In this document: positions 1 through 8,716 of the stretch, one piece after another
Numbering within the stretch: the first letter of the stretch is position 1
Layout of the letters: each line of letters starts with the position of its first letter
Assembly: GCF_014206975.1 (NCBI RefSeq)
Contig: NZ_JACHOU010000002.1
Location: 372,001-436,000 of the forward strand
Length of the DNA: 64,000 nucleotides
Source: Aminobacter aganoensis
GTDB taxonomy: Bacteria; Pseudomonadota; Alphaproteobacteria; Rhizobiales; Rhizobiaceae
Direction of reading: 5' to 3'
Translations under genes and position numbers: made by a program
Notes under the pieces: model-generated
What the model was told of the DNA's origin: nothing
Database searches by the model: none
Seen by the model: the letters and a program-made list of their open reading frames with translations, nothing else

Positions 1-3000
1 CTGAGGTGAACGGGAGAAAGCGGCATCAGCGCGCGCTTGCCGCCTGTCTCCGTCGACGCAGCGAAACTGGCGCTGGAGAAATCCGCGCCAAGCGGGCCGA
101 CGCGCCAATTGAGTTGCAAGCCGGCTTCGCCGGCCAACAGACCCGCGGACACCACGCCTTCGTCGAGGACGACAAGGTCTGCGCCGAGCGCGGCGCCGGC
201 GGATGCGGCATCGCCAGTCCCGAACTGCCCGCGCAACAATCCGCGCAATCGCCATATCTCGGGTGCAATTTCCTCCGCCGTCTCGAACTGCAGCACTTCC
301 CATGCCCCGATGGCAGACCGCACAGCCACGAGGTTCGCGCCGTTGAGCAGTTGCAGTCGGCTGACACTTGCCAGTTCGCCTTCGTAAAGCTCGGCGGTCA
401 CGGTAGCCGCCCGATCGAGCCTGCCTTCCATCCCCGGCGCCAGCGCAGCGGTGAGCACGCCCATGTCGGCACGACGGCCGACCGAGCCGCGCAGCGCAAA
501 GCCGGTCTCCTCCGGCGATACGAACAGCGCCTGGCTTTTCCACGGCGTCTGCGTCACCGCTACACGAAATTGCAGATGCGGATTTGCCGTAGTCCCATCC
601 ATCATCGGCAGGTCGAGGAACACGGCGTGAGGCTGTCCGGCAACCACCGGAGCGGTGGCTGCAACACCAGGATTCGATGACCGCCATGGCGTTGGCACCG
701 ATCGCGCCATCTGCCGCGCGGCAACCTTGCGCACCAGCCCCTGTTCGATCTCGGTGACGAGGAATTCAGACGTGCTGCCGGAAGCTGGAAGCTTGATGAT
801 CGTGCCAGGCTCGACATCGGCCCGCGGCTCGGCAAGGGCGAAGCTGACAATCTCGCGCTCTTGCCAGGCCCTTCGCATCCAGTCATCGGCAAGCATGCGC
901 GCCTGTCCTGCGTCCAGAACGCCGGGAAAAGACAGGAGATGCTGGCGGCTGCCCGTCGCAGCAAATCTCCTGCTCCTGACCGATGCCGATTGATAGTCGG
1001 CAACCGGGTCGCGGAATCCGAGTATCGCCTCCGCCGGCAGGTCGTGATCGGGGCTGCGTGCAGTCTCGGTCACGGCGTTCTCGCCGTCGAATGCCAAGTC
1101 AGTCAGCTCGATTGCGGTGGCGTTCGATGTCGTTGCGCGCCTGAATGCCAGTCCCTCCGGTCGCTGGCTGGCGGAAATGCCAAACATGTCGATAAGCGGT
1201 TCGAGCGAGCCCCGTGCCGAGGCCGGGTCGGCGATCACATAGCCGGTCACCGTTCCGTCGACGCCGTCCACATCGGCCGGAGGCAGTCCGTGATCGTGCA
1301 GGATGGCATTGACGAGATCGGCCACCGTCGGACTGCCGAATCGGCCGTTCAGCCAGTGGCCGCGATGCCAGCCGGCACCATCCGACCAGACCCGCGACTG
1401 CAGCGGGAAGACCGGATAGGGACGCGCGTCCCACGCCCAGACATAGCTGCGCGCCGCGTCGACCATGCGACCGCCATAGACCGGCGACAGCGGATTGTGC
1501 GCCCCTTCGAAGCCGGCGGCGGCCGGATCCCAATGCATGGCGTGTGCCTCGAGCAAGCGGCGCTGTGCAATATCCGACCGGCCGCCGTTGGAAAAATGGG
1601 GCGTTCCATTCTCGGACGATTTGACGTCCGGAAACATGTTGGGCTGGTTGGGGCCCTTGTCGATCGCCGGGCCTCCCAACTCGGTGAACCAGATCGGCTT
1701 GCTGCGCGGCACCCACGCCGTCGGGGTCGCCGCTTCCACGCCGCCGGGGCGATTGTGGTGCTGATTGCTCCACCAGCCGACCAGGTCCTTGTATCGAAAC
1801 ACCCAAGGCTTGCCATGGGTGCCATCGCTGATCGGCGTTCTCGATCGCGACAGCCTGGCCGCGAAGTCCGCATAATACCAGTCGAAGCCCTCGCCGCCGG
1901 CGATCATCGCACCCAGCGCCGCCGGATCGTAGGGCGAAGCAAATCCGTCTGGATTTCCGCCGGCATAGTCGGCGTCGCGCCAGTCCGACAGCGGCATGTA
2001 GTTGTCGATGCCGACCGCGTCGATCGCCGGATGCGCCCAAAGCTGATCGAGATGGAAGTAGACGTCGCCACTGCCGTCGCCGGGCTGGTGGCCGTAATAT
2101 TCGCTCCAATCGGCGCCATAGGTGATACGGCATGCCGGTCCCAGCACCGCGCGAGCATCAGCAGCCAGAGTGCAAAGCTCCTCGACGAACGGAAACGCGT
2201 TGCCGCCATCGCGCAATGTCGTCAGGCCCCGCAACTCGGTGCCGATGAGGAACGCATCGACCCCACCCGCAACCGCTGCGAGGTGTGCGTAATGCAGGAT
2301 GAAACGCCGGTAGCCCCAGTCGTTCGGGTTGCCCCAGTAGGCGATCGTGTCGGCGGCAGCGGCAAACTGGGTCCGCAGTGCGGCTCCCGCGAAGGCATCT
2401 ACCTGGCTCCGCGCCGCCGCCGTGCGATCCACGGTGCCGGGGAGCAAAGGCGCCGGGGTGCAGGTGATGCGCCCGCGCCACGGATAGCTTGGCTGGCTGG
2501 CATGGCCATAAGGATCGGGCAGGCTGTTGCCCTCGGCAATGTCCATCATCACGAACGGATAGACCGTCACCTTCAGGCCGCGTGCCTTGATCTCGGCGAT
2601 CGCCTCCCTGACGCTCTTGTCAGATGGCGTCCCGCCATAGGCCGGGCCGCCGTCGTGGCTCGACACCACCAAGGCTTGCGGACGGGTCACGCCGGAAACC
2701 AGCCAGTCCGACGACAGGCCGGATGGCGATGATTGCGTGACGCCGGGCCGGATCAGGCATTGCCCTGCCCGCAGATCGGTGCCGAACCAGGCGACGACAA
2801 GCGCCACGTTCTCCAAGTTTGGGCACAGCATCTGCAGTTCGTCGAGCGAAGCGGCAATGTCGGTGCCGGCGTAGAGCACGTGGCGATTGACCGCCTCGGT
2901 GTCGCCGGGCCGCCTCTGGCGCCGGACCAGGCTTGTCGACAGGCCATATTCGGTGGCCCCCGGTATCAGCGAGATCGCGCGCACTTGATTGCGCAATTGG

Positions 3001-3593
3001 CCGATCGGACGGATCACCTCGAACTGCATCTGGGGAATGCGGTTGCCGTATTCGCCGATGTCCAGGTTCTCGACCACGGCATAGGCCACGCCGCGATAGG
3101 CTGGCGCGTTGCCGGTGCCCTGCTTGGCCGCAATCAGCGGATCGACGACCTGGTTTTCAGCGCCAAGGTGGATGCGCAGTTCGATCGTGTTGCGGTCGAT
3201 CTCGCGGCCGTCGGCCCAGACCCGGCGAACTCCGGCGATCTCGCCTTCGCAAAGCGCAAAGGCGGCATTGCCGTAATAGGCATACTCGGTAACCTTGGGG
3301 CCCATCTTGCCCTGGCGCCGCGTCGTACGCGTCTCCCGGAAGCGCGTCACCCAGATCAGCGTGCCTCCGACACGCGCCGTGCCGTAGATCCGCGGAAGCG
3401 AGGCGCCCTCTTCGGCTGTGAACGGCCGCGCTCCCGCAAGGCGCGGACCTTCGATGCGCCTCGTGCCGTCGATCAGCGCGCGGTCGACGACATAACCCGC
3501 CAGCGCGCCCGCGGCCGTGCCGATGGCGGTGCCGATCGGCCCGAGCATGCCGCCGAGAAATGCCCCGGCAGCCTGCAATAGAATGGTCGCCAT
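1..3593 (-). CDS. GTA TIM-barrel/host-specificity megaprotein (g15-like), 3' truncated by window edge
   Basis: My own translation gives an open frame of 1197 codons from the ATG at 3593 to the window edge with no stop, so the C-terminus is missing. The N-terminus (ATILLQAAGAFLGGMLGPIG) is hydrophobic and Gly-rich. Residues about 330-640 look like the GTA TIM-barrel-like domain, with WGNPNDWGYRRFILHYAHL and FTELGGPAIDKGPNQPN as recognisable stretches. The following few hundred residues fit the phage-tail_3 tail-tip domain. In GTAs and siphoviruses this is the largest base-plate protein, forming the tail tip and receptor-contacting hub. It is the last visible gene of the minus-strand cluster and starts 20 bp after the NlpC/P60 gene. 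No frameshift or internal stop was seen, which argues for a maintained gene. Confidence 0.9.
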   Translation of the reverse strand, partial: MATILLQAAGAFLGGMLGPIGTAIGTAAGALAGYVVDRALIDGTRRIEGPRLAGARPFTAEEGASLPRIYGTARVGGTLIWVTRFRETRTTRRQGKMGPKVTEYAYYGNAAFALCEGEIAGVRRVWADGREIDRNTIELRIHLGAENQVVDPLIAAKQGTGNAPAYRGVAYAVVENLDIGEYGNRIPQMQFEVIRPIGQLRNQVRAISLIPGATEYGLSTSLVRRQRRPGDTEAVNRHVLYAGTDIAASLDELQMLCPNLENVALVVAWFGTDLRAGQCLIRPGVTQSSPSGLSSDWLVSGVTRPQALVVSSHDGGPAYGGTPSDKSVREAIAEIKARGLKVTVYPFVMMDIAEGNSLPDPYGHASQPSYPWRGRITCTPAPLLPGTVDRTAAARSQVDAFAGAALRTQFAAAADTIAYWGNPNDWGYRRFILHYAHLAAVAGGVDAFLIGTELRGLTTLRDGGNAFPFVEELCTLAADARAVLGPACRITYGADWSEYYGHQPGDGSGDVYFHLDQLWAHPAIDAVGIDNYMPLSDWRDADYAGGNPDGFASPYDPAALGAMIAGGEGFDWYYADFAARLSRSRTPISDGTHGKPWVFRYKDLVGWWSNQHHNRPGGVEAATPTAWVPRSKPIWFTELGGPAIDKGPNQPNMFPDVKSSENGTPHFSNGGRSDIAQRRLLEAHAMHWDPAAAGFEGAHNPLSPVYGGRMVDAARSYVWAWDARPYPVFPLQSRVWSDGAGWHRGHWLNGRFGSPTVADLVNAILHDHGLPPADVDGVDGTVTGYVIADPASARGSLEPLIDMFGISASQRPEGLAFRRATTSNATAIELTDLAFDGENAVTETARSPDHDLPAEAILGFRDPVADYQSASVRSRRFAATGSRQHLLSFPGVLDAGQARMLADDWMRRAWQEREIVSFALAEPRADVEPGTIIKLPASGSTSEFLVTEIEQGLVRKVAARQMARSVPTPWRSSNPGVAATAPVVAGQPHAVFLDLPMMDGTTANPHLQFRVAVTQTPWKSQALFVSPEETGFALRGSVGRRADMGVLTAALAPGMEGRLDRAATVTAELYEGELASVSRLQLLNGANLVAVRSAIGAWEVLQFETAEEIAPEIWRLRGLLRGQFGTGDAASAGAALGADLVVLDEGVVSAGLLAGEAGLQLNWRVGPLGADFSSASFAASTETGGKRALMPLSPVHL

Positions 3594-3613
3594 CGGCGGT
3601 CTCCGCTAATCGG

Positions 3614-4066
3614 CTATGTCAGACATGGAAAGGCAAAGGCAGCGGCGATGCGGCGGCGCCACTGCGGCACCAGCCGTGTCAGCGTCACGCCGTGGTCCTG
3701 ATAGGCATGCACGAAGTTATCCGGTTCGATCAGGATCGCCGCGTGCTTGGCCGGCAGATGCGGCCGCCAGCGGAACACGATGAGATCGCCGGCAGCCATG
3801 GCCGAGATCGGCTTGTCCTCGAAATGCCGGCGCAAGCCCTCGAGCAAGCGCTCCTGTCCGGTGGCTTCGGCCCAGTCGGGCGCATAAGGTCCCGGCGGCT
3901 CCAGTTCGCGCCCGTAGATGTCACGCCACACGCCCTGCACCAGTCCCAGGCAATCGCAGGCCACGCCCTTGCGGCTGCCCTGATGCCTGTAGGGCGTGCC
4001 GACCCATTCCAACGCCGCCGAAACGACAGACGCGGCAATACGGTCCCTGCCAGCATTCCCGCTCAT
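3614..4066 (-). CDS. GTA/phage NlpC/P60 cell-wall peptidase (g14-like)
   Basis: The protein has 150 residues and the NlpC/P60 fold signature: the candidate catalytic Cys in CDCLGLVQGVW and the candidate His in HAAILIEPDNFVHAY. In GTA tails this protein is a tail-tip peptidoglycan hydrolase that helps the particle cross the recipient wall. Its ATG overlaps the stop of the upstream g13-like gene by 4 bp, so translation is probably coupled. The length matches the phage NlpC/P60 family of about 140-150 residues. The neighbours g13 and g15 confirm the assignment. Confidence 0.92.
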   Translation of the reverse strand: MSGNAGRDRIAASVVSAALEWVGTPYRHQGSRKGVACDCLGLVQGVWRDIYGRELEPPGPYAPDWAEATGQERLLEGLRRHFEDKPISAMAAGDLIVFRWRPHLPAKHAAILIEPDNFVHAYQDHGVTLTRLVPQWRRRIAAAFAFPCLT

Positions 4067-4950
4067 GACACGACCGGCCCGCCATCGAAATTGCCGCCCT
4101 CCGTGACGTAGGCATAACCGGCATCATTGCCAGGCAGATGCGGAAACCCGCGGAAACTCAGCGCGTTGGAGAATTTCGCCTTGCAGGTCGCGAACGTCTT
4201 GTCGCAACCGGCGCGAACCGAGAAGCCATCTCCCGCCGACGCCGGGGAACCGGCATGCGACCCCATGACGAGCGTCACGCCCAAACCATCCCGACGATGG
4301 TCGACGATCCTTTCGCTGCGGCCGGCTCTGGTCCCGCTGGTCCAGGTCAACGTGCCGTGCCCGAACCATCCCGGCGCAAAACCATTCAATCCCGAAACGG
4401 TCAGCATGTCCGGCTCGGCAGCGGCCAAGACCGTCCCGCTGCCCGAAAACTGAGGCTGGTTCAGCGCCACGCCGCAGCGCTGGTCGCCTAATTCGGCGTC
4501 GCATGAGCGGCTGACATAGCGCCCCCGCACCTGGTCGACCGCGTGCGTGGCGCTCTCCAGTTCGGCAACGAAGCGCTGGTCGCTCCGGGTGATCTTGCCC
4601 ACGGTCGCCGTCCGCAGCAGTGCAAATTGCCCGGGGGCTATCCAGTTGACCAGGAACGTCTCGACGGTCGCGCTGTCGTACAGTCCGGCTGCGATGTCAT
4701 CATCGCGGATCCGGTCCGAACTCAGTGCGCCCTCGACATCGACCGTGTCGACCGCAAGGCCGAGTGAGCTGCGCGCTTCGCTGGCGCTCAACCCGGATCC
4801 AGGCTCAAAGGTCGTGCCGTCGAATGCAAGCGGCCGATCGTGGTCGGTGTAACCGCTGACGACACCATCTTTCCTGGTCAGTCGCCAACAATGGCAGACG
4901 CTGGTCACGGCTCGGCCGAGATGATCGGCCAGTTCCACGGGCATGGTCAC
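4063..4950 (-). CDS. GTA base-plate protein, DUF2163 family (g13-like)
   Basis: The protein has 295 residues and matches the DUF2163/phage BR0599-like family. The C-terminal stretch CKAKFSNALSFRGFPHLPG is characteristic, with several cysteines nearby (CDAELGDQRCG and GCDKTFATC) that may bind metal or form disulphides. In GTA particles this is a hub/base-plate component next to g12. Its first four bases overlap the end of the g12-like gene, and its stop overlaps the start of g14. This is the tight packing expected of one late transcript. Confidence 0.92.
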   Translation of the reverse strand: MTMPVELADHLGRAVTSVCHCWRLTRKDGVVSGYTDHDRPLAFDGTTFEPGSGLSASEARSSLGLAVDTVDVEGALSSDRIRDDDIAAGLYDSATVETFLVNWIAPGQFALLRTATVGKITRSDQRFVAELESATHAVDQVRGRYVSRSCDAELGDQRCGVALNQPQFSGSGTVLAAAEPDMLTVSGLNGFAPGWFGHGTLTWTSGTRAGRSERIVDHRRDGLGVTLVMGSHAGSPASAGDGFSVRAGCDKTFATCKAKFSNALSFRGFPHLPGNDAGYAYVTEGGNFDGGPVVS

Positions 4951-5594
4951 AGGCGCACCTCCACCAGCGGGATCGACGGGATCTGCCCTGCCTTGAAAGC
5001 CGTCAGGCTCAGCGACAAACGCTCGACATCGAAGCGCACGGGCACATGGAATTCGAAACCTGCCGTGACCAGGGTGCCGGTGCCCGGGATGGATCCAGGC
5101 GAAAACACGACATCACCGGTCGCGCCATCGAACGAGAACTCAGGCGAAAATCGTTCGACGCCCGCGACAGCGACACGAAGACTGGCCAGGACCGGTTTGG
5201 CGATAAGGCGCTTGTACGCATCGACGCCGGAACCGTAGGCTTTCACCAGGCCGAAGCGTGCCCTGGTTCCGTCTCCCGAACCAAGCAACTGGTCGAGCAT
5301 GGTCGGCTGGTCTCCAGGCCGGCACGACTTCATGTCGAAGGGATCGCGGAAACGAAATGCATGCAGCGATCCGCGCCGCGCCTCGAAAAACGACAGCACG
5401 TCGTGCAGATCGTCCAGCGACTTCACGCCGCTGCCGACGTCGTAGTGATGGCGCGACTGCGAAAGACGCAGGTTGCGCTTCTCCCGCCCCGAGGTCAGCG
5501 AAACGATCTCGTTGCGCCGCTCGGGTCCGCCTGTCGCGCCGAAAGACACGGCGAGCGGAAAGATCTCATCATGAAAACTGGCCAGTTCCGACAC
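4947..5594 (-). CDS. GTA distal tail protein, DUF2460 family (g12-like)
   Basis: The protein has 215 residues from a GTG start at 5594. I chose this start because GGGAGGGA lies a few bases upstream and the family begins with F/HDEIFPLAVSFGATGGPER. Longer readings of this frame run back into the tape-measure gene. DUF2460 proteins form the distal tail ring joining tail tube and base plate. The gene starts 10 bp after the stop of the tape-measure gene and overlaps the next gene by 4 bp. Confidence 0.9.
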   Translation of the reverse strand: MSELASFHDEIFPLAVSFGATGGPERRNEIVSLTSGREKRNLRLSQSRHHYDVGSGVKSLDDLHDVLSFFEARRGSLHAFRFRDPFDMKSCRPGDQPTMLDQLLGSGDGTRARFGLVKAYGSGVDAYKRLIAKPVLASLRVAVAGVERFSPEFSFDGATGDVVFSPGSIPGTGTLVTAGFEFHVPVRFDVERLSLSLTAFKAGQIPSIPLVEVRL

Positions 5595-5604
5595 GATCCC
5601 TCCC

Positions 5605-6180
5605 TCAGAACGTTCTCGCGCCGCGCGAAACAGCCCGCGCCAGCATGCCTGTGATCTGTGCTTCGGATTTGCGGAACGATGCAGCGTCCTGCGCCGTGAC
5701 GTTGAAGACGACGTTGACGGCGCCACCGCCGCCGGGTGCCGCGACGCCGAGGCTGCCGTCAGCCCCCCGGCGCAGCGGCAGGATGGCCTCGGGACCAGCT
5801 TCGCCCATCAGTCCGATGTTCCTGCCGGCCGGAAAATAGGTAGGCGATGACACCACCCCGCCGGAGGCAAACGGCGTCACGCCGCCAGTCACCCCGCCTT
5901 TCGCGAAGGGAAGAACGTTTTGCAGGCCTTTCAACAAGTTCTCGAACAGAGACGCGCCCTGTGCCTGAAGCGGCTTCAGGCCGTGCCCCAACGCCATGCC
6001 AGCGAGATTCATTCCCAGGTTTCGCAGCACGTCCTCGAGTTCGCGGCCGCCGACGGTTGCCATCCTCAGCGCGCTGGTAAGATGAGCACCAAAGCTGTCG
6101 GATAGCTTTTCCAGCGACTTCAACGTCTCCACGAACGAACTGTCGTCCGCCTCTATCCTGACCTCGACCTTCTCAGCCAA
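5605..6180 (-). CDS. Short tail tape measure protein (g11-like)
   Basis: The protein has 191 residues from a TTG start at 6180. The upstream chaperone frame ends 8 bp inside this gene. The C-terminal half has the repetitive Gly-rich motif FAKGGVTGGVTPFASGGVV and then GPEAILPLRRG, typical of lambda-type tape-measure C-termini. About 190 residues is far shorter than phage tape measures but normal for GTA g11, which sets a tail about 50 nm long. The TTG start suggests modest, coupled translation. Confidence 0.88.
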   Translation of the reverse strand: MAEKVEVRIEADDSSFVETLKSLEKLSDSFGAHLTSALRMATVGGRELEDVLRNLGMNLAGMALGHGLKPLQAQGASLFENLLKGLQNVLPFAKGGVTGGVTPFASGGVVSSPTYFPAGRNIGLMGEAGPEAILPLRRGADGSLGVAAPGGGGAVNVVFNVTAQDAASFRKSEAQITGMLARAVSRGARTF

Positions 6181-6352
6181 TTTGGCTCTCCGTTTGATCC
6201 GGAAACCGGTTCATCAATTCAATCAGTTGCGCCTTGCCCGGCGCTCCGGTTCTGGCTGTCGCGATAGTGCTCATCGCCCGCTCCAGTTCGCGCGGCGTCA
6301 TTGCCCAAAAATCTTTCGGCGATAGCCGCAGCAGGCCGAACCCCGTGGCCAT
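6173..6352 (-). CDS. Tail assembly chaperone, second frame (GTA rcc01693/TIGR02216-like); probable -1 frameshift product
   Basis: From the first in-frame ATG (6352) this encodes 59 residues with the family core GFGLLRLSPKDFWAMTPREL. Conserved-looking residues (AAEFPWDRA) precede that ATG in the same frame. I found no ATG, GTG or TTG upstream in this frame as far back as I translated by hand, well into the g10-like gene. The frame is reached from g10 by a -1 slip at A AAC CCT (6406-6400), just before the g10 stop. The functional product is therefore plausibly a g10-chaperone fusion, as for lambda G/GT. Its stop overlaps the tape-measure gene by 8 bp. The fusion is inference; the family match is strong. 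Confidence 0.8.
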   Translation of the reverse strand: MATGFGLLRLSPKDFWAMTPRELERAMSTIATARTGAPGKAQLIELMNRFPDQTESQIG

Positions 6353-6396
6353 CGCGCGGTCCCAGGGAAATTCGGCAGCTGTGCCCGCTGCGGCGG

Positions 6397-6738
6397 CTAA
6401 GGGTTTGGACCATCCTCGGCCTTGGGCGCAGCGCCGAAGGTCGTGGTCAGGAGGTCCGAAACGATCGCGGCAAAGCCGGCGACGCCACCTTCGGCCCGCA
6501 TGCTGCCCACCTCGTCGTCGGAAAGCTGATGTCCGGCACCGCGCAAGCCGGCGCCGATGATACGGATCATGTCGGTGGCGGACAGCCTGCCGGAGGAAAA
6601 GCGCTGCACCAGCGCAGTCAAATCATCGGCGGCATAGCTCGCCTCGAGCTCGGCCAGGGCGCCCAGTGTCAGGCACAGCCGGTGGCTCTTGCCGTCCAGT
6701 TCGGCGGCAATCTCGCCGCGTCGCCTGTTCACCGTCAT
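6397..6738 (-). CDS. GTA tail assembly chaperone, first frame (g10-like)
   Basis: The protein has 113 residues starting at the ATG at 6738, which overlaps the stop of the tail-tube gene by 4 bp. It begins TVNRRRGEIAAELDGKSHRL and resembles the GTA g10/gam transfer-associated family (a beta-rich N-terminus followed by helices). It lies between the major tail protein and the tape measure, exactly where tailed phages encode chaperones that coat the tape measure. The last codons read CCA AAC CCT TAG and contain a candidate slippery heptamer. Longer upstream readings of this frame are shadows of the tail-tube gene. Confidence 0.88.
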   Translation of the reverse strand: MTVNRRRGEIAAELDGKSHRLCLTLGALAELEASYAADDLTALVQRFSSGRLSATDMIRIIGAGLRGAGHQLSDDEVGSMRAEGGVAGFAAIVSDLLTTTFGAAPKAEDGPNP

Positions 6739-7151
6739 GGCGCCACCGTGAAGCCAACGACGCCGGCAGACTCCAGCGCTACCTCGAACGTCACCTCGCC
6801 GTCGTGGTTGCCGGTGTATTCCAGCGCGGTGATCTGGAACGGCCCGTCGACGACGCCGAAATCCGGCACGGCCAATTGCCACCTCACGATCTCACTGCCA
6901 AAGAAGCAGGTGCGGATCCTGGCATCGGACTGCTGGTCCTTGAAGATGCCCGAGCCGCTCACCGCCGCCCGCTGCACGCCGCTCCCGGCCAGCAGTTCGC
7001 GCCAGCGCCCGGCCGACTCGGCATCGGTGATGTCGACCGTCTCGCTATTGAAGGCGATGCGTTTTGAGCGCAGCCCAGCAACGGTGACGAAGCTGCCAAG
7101 ACCGTTGGTGTCGATCTTGAGCAGAAGGTCCTTGCCCTTCTGTGCGACCAT
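6735..7151 (-). CDS. Major tail (tube) protein, GTA g9-like
   Basis: The protein has 138 residues starting MVAQKGKDLLLKIDTNGLGS, the N-terminus typical of the TP901-1/GTA major tail protein family. The pattern of alternating strands ending in TFEVALESAGVVGFTV fits the tube-forming beta sandwich. It should form stacked hexameric rings around the tape measure. It follows the g8-like gene after a 49-bp gap and precedes the chaperone frames, the standard order. Confidence 0.93.
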   Translation of the reverse strand: MVAQKGKDLLLKIDTNGLGSFVTVAGLRSKRIAFNSETVDITDAESAGRWRELLAGSGVQRAAVSGSGIFKDQQSDARIRTCFFGSEIVRWQLAVPDFGVVDGPFQITALEYTGNHDGEVTFEVALESAGVVGFTVAP

Positions 7152-7200
7152 TCGTTGGTCTCCTGAAATGTCTTGAGAAAGATACTGGAGAGGCCGCGCG

Positions 7201-7614
7201 TCAGGCAGCCACCGGCTCGGTCACGGCGCGAAAGCGCAACAGGCCGTGCTGCACCGACAGCCGGTCGTCGAACCGGGCCTCGGAGAATTCGAGCCGCATG
7301 CTGACCAGATGCTGCGTGCCCAGGTTGAGCGTCGCGTCGTCGAGCAGGCCACGCACCGCTTCCATGATGTCGAGCGCTTCGCGCTTGCCTTGCGACTTCG
7401 ACCAGACATGGACCGAAAACAGCTGTTCGGTGCCGCTTTCGGTGTCGGTGCTCCAGTCGTAGACGCTCGTCCGCCCGAAGGTCAGGTAGGGAAAGCCGAC
7501 ATTGGCGGGCGCCTGATCGTGTATCTTCGGGCCGCCCAGGAGCGCCACCAGCGCGGCGTTGCCGCGGAGCGCCGCAAACACCGCCTTCTGCAACTCAGCG
7601 GCCGGGGCGGTCAT
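7201..7614 (-). CDS. Tail terminator/neck protein, DUF3168 family (g8-like)
   Basis: The protein has 137 residues from the ATG at 7614. Typical DUF3168 features are the N-terminal helix ELQKAVFAALRGNAALVALL, then PKIHDQAPANVGFPYLTFG, and the core TEQLFSVHVWSKSQGKREAL. The family includes tail-terminator proteins that cap the tail tube and join it to the head. Its first 20 bp overlap the end of the small upstream gene. Upstream in-frame extension would run through that gene and is not supported. Confidence 0.9.
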   Translation of the reverse strand: MTAPAAELQKAVFAALRGNAALVALLGGPKIHDQAPANVGFPYLTFGRTSVYDWSTDTESGTEQLFSVHVWSKSQGKREALDIMEAVRGLLDDATLNLGTQHLVSMRLEFSEARFDDRLSVQHGLLRFRAVTEPVAA

Positions 7615-7786
7615 CGTTTCGCTCCCTCTTGCTTCTCGCTCGTGCCCGCAAGGACGGCACATCGGCCAGCCTTTTGGCGGGCGTTGCGTCACGGTAGCCC
7701 TGTTCGGCGTTCTCCGCCAGTTCATGCGCCTTCCAGCGCAACGCCCGCTTCAGCCCATCCAGCGTCAGCTTCATCGTCACGTTCAT
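7595..7786 (-). CDS. Small basic protein between g7 and g8 of the GTA cluster
   Basis: This encodes 63 residues from the ATG at 7786, which overlaps the stop of the g7-like gene by 4 bp. The sequence MNVTMKLTLDGLKRALRWKA is followed by a strongly basic tail (LRARARSKRERND). A short gene at this position is common in rhizobial GTA-like clusters, where an HK97 gp10-like protein sits in phages. I cannot assign a fold. It could be a shortened neck protein. Confidence 0.65.
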   Translation of the reverse strand: MNVTMKLTLDGLKRALRWKAHELAENAEQGYRDATPAKRLADVPSLRARARSKRERNDDRPGR

Positions 7787-8118
7787 GCACCTTGCTCCCT
7801 TGTGCGGCAAACGAGGTAACGCTGTGTTTCGTCGGGGTCGTGCACGGTCACGATGTCCAGCACGCGCGTGCCCCGGCGCAGGCGCATCCCGCTTTTCAAG
7901 CCGACCCGCCACCGCACCGTCACTCGATGCGTCGCCGTCTCCAGCGATTGGTCGGCGCCGAACAGGCTGTGCGCCGAAACCGGCTCGACCCGCGCAAACA
8001 GGGTCGCCAGTTCGACCCAGCTTTCCGCATGGCCGCCCATGCTATCCGGCGTCGTCACGCATTCTTCGAGCGCAAACTCGCTGCGCAGCGCGCCGGGGTC
8101 GATGAAGCTCGCGCGCAT
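7783..8118 (-). CDS. Head-tail adaptor/head closure protein (g7-like)
   Basis: The protein has 111 residues of the phage head-tail adaptor (SPP1 gp16-like) family, ending in the signature RVLDIVTVHDPDETQRYLVC. It stacks under the connector to close the head. The ATG overlaps the final base of the upstream connector gene, and its own stop overlaps the next gene's start. Confidence 0.9.
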   Translation of the reverse strand: MRASFIDPGALRSEFALEECVTTPDSMGGHAESWVELATLFARVEPVSAHSLFGADQSLETATHRVTVRWRVGLKSGMRLRRGTRVLDIVTVHDPDETQRYLVCRTREQGA

Positions 8119-8687
8119 CAGAGCCTCCGGGCCCGATAGCCGGACAGCAGCCGGTCATATCCACCGGGGTAGGAAACCGGCTGGTCGACAGGACCGAAGC
8201 TGCTGCGGAACTCGTAACAGTGCGCCACGAGCAGGAGCATCGCCCGTTTGAGCAGATCGGGCACGTCGGTCCCCGCCTCGCCGAAACCGGTGCGAAAATC
8301 GATCTCGACGCCATTCATCGTGCGCAACCGCTGCGGTGCGCGCTCGAAGTGGATGCGCGCCGGCCGCGACAGCGTGTCCAGTTGGTAGTCGCCGGGATTG
8401 ACGACCGACGCCTCGCCCTCGCTGCCGAAGGTCGTCACCGAAATCACCTGGCGCACCGGGTGCCGCGTCAGCATCACGAAGTTGTCGGCCGGCCAGCGAT
8501 CGAGCACCAGCCGCCAGGTCTGGTCGATCAGGGCCATACCCGTCGTGCGCTCGACATCCTCGCGCGCGGCGCGGATCAGGCCGCTCATCAGCGCGTCCTC
8601 GCTGGTGTGCGATATGCGCAGATGTGACTTGGCGTCGACCAGCGTCACGGGCTCGACCGCCGGCGCGACGGTTCTGATCAAGGTCAT
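8118..8687 (-). CDS. Head-tail connector protein (g6-like, gp6/HK97 type)
   Basis: The protein has 189 residues. The N-terminal half, EPVTLVDAKSHLRISHTSED followed by LIRAAREDVERTTGMALIDQ, is the characteristic DNA-packaging/connector (gp6-like) domain. The C-terminal part (PDLLKRAMLLLVAHCYEFR) is the usual helix. It forms the ring below the portal. It is separated from the capsid gene by about 110 bp containing a strong stem-loop, the largest gap in the structural part of the cluster. Confidence 0.92.
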   Translation of the reverse strand: MTLIRTVAPAVEPVTLVDAKSHLRISHTSEDALMSGLIRAAREDVERTTGMALIDQTWRLVLDRWPADNFVMLTRHPVRQVISVTTFGSEGEASVVNPGDYQLDTLSRPARIHFERAPQRLRTMNGVEIDFRTGFGEAGTDVPDLLKRAMLLLVAHCYEFRSSFGPVDQPVSYPGGYDRLLSGYRARRL

Positions 8688-8716
8688 TCATCACCTGTGT
8701 CTGGCATGGAAAGGGA

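Noticed and set aside
861-2732. Long open frame on the plus strand (over 600 codons)
   Set aside because: It lies antisense to the GTA tail-tip gene. The peptide is Arg/Ala-rich with no family resemblance, as expected from high-GC codon bias.
6219-6413. 64-codon minus-strand frame beginning with ATG next to the g10 stop
   Set aside because: The peptide has no tail-chaperone features. The adjacent -1 frame carries the conserved chaperone sequence, so this is a shadow.
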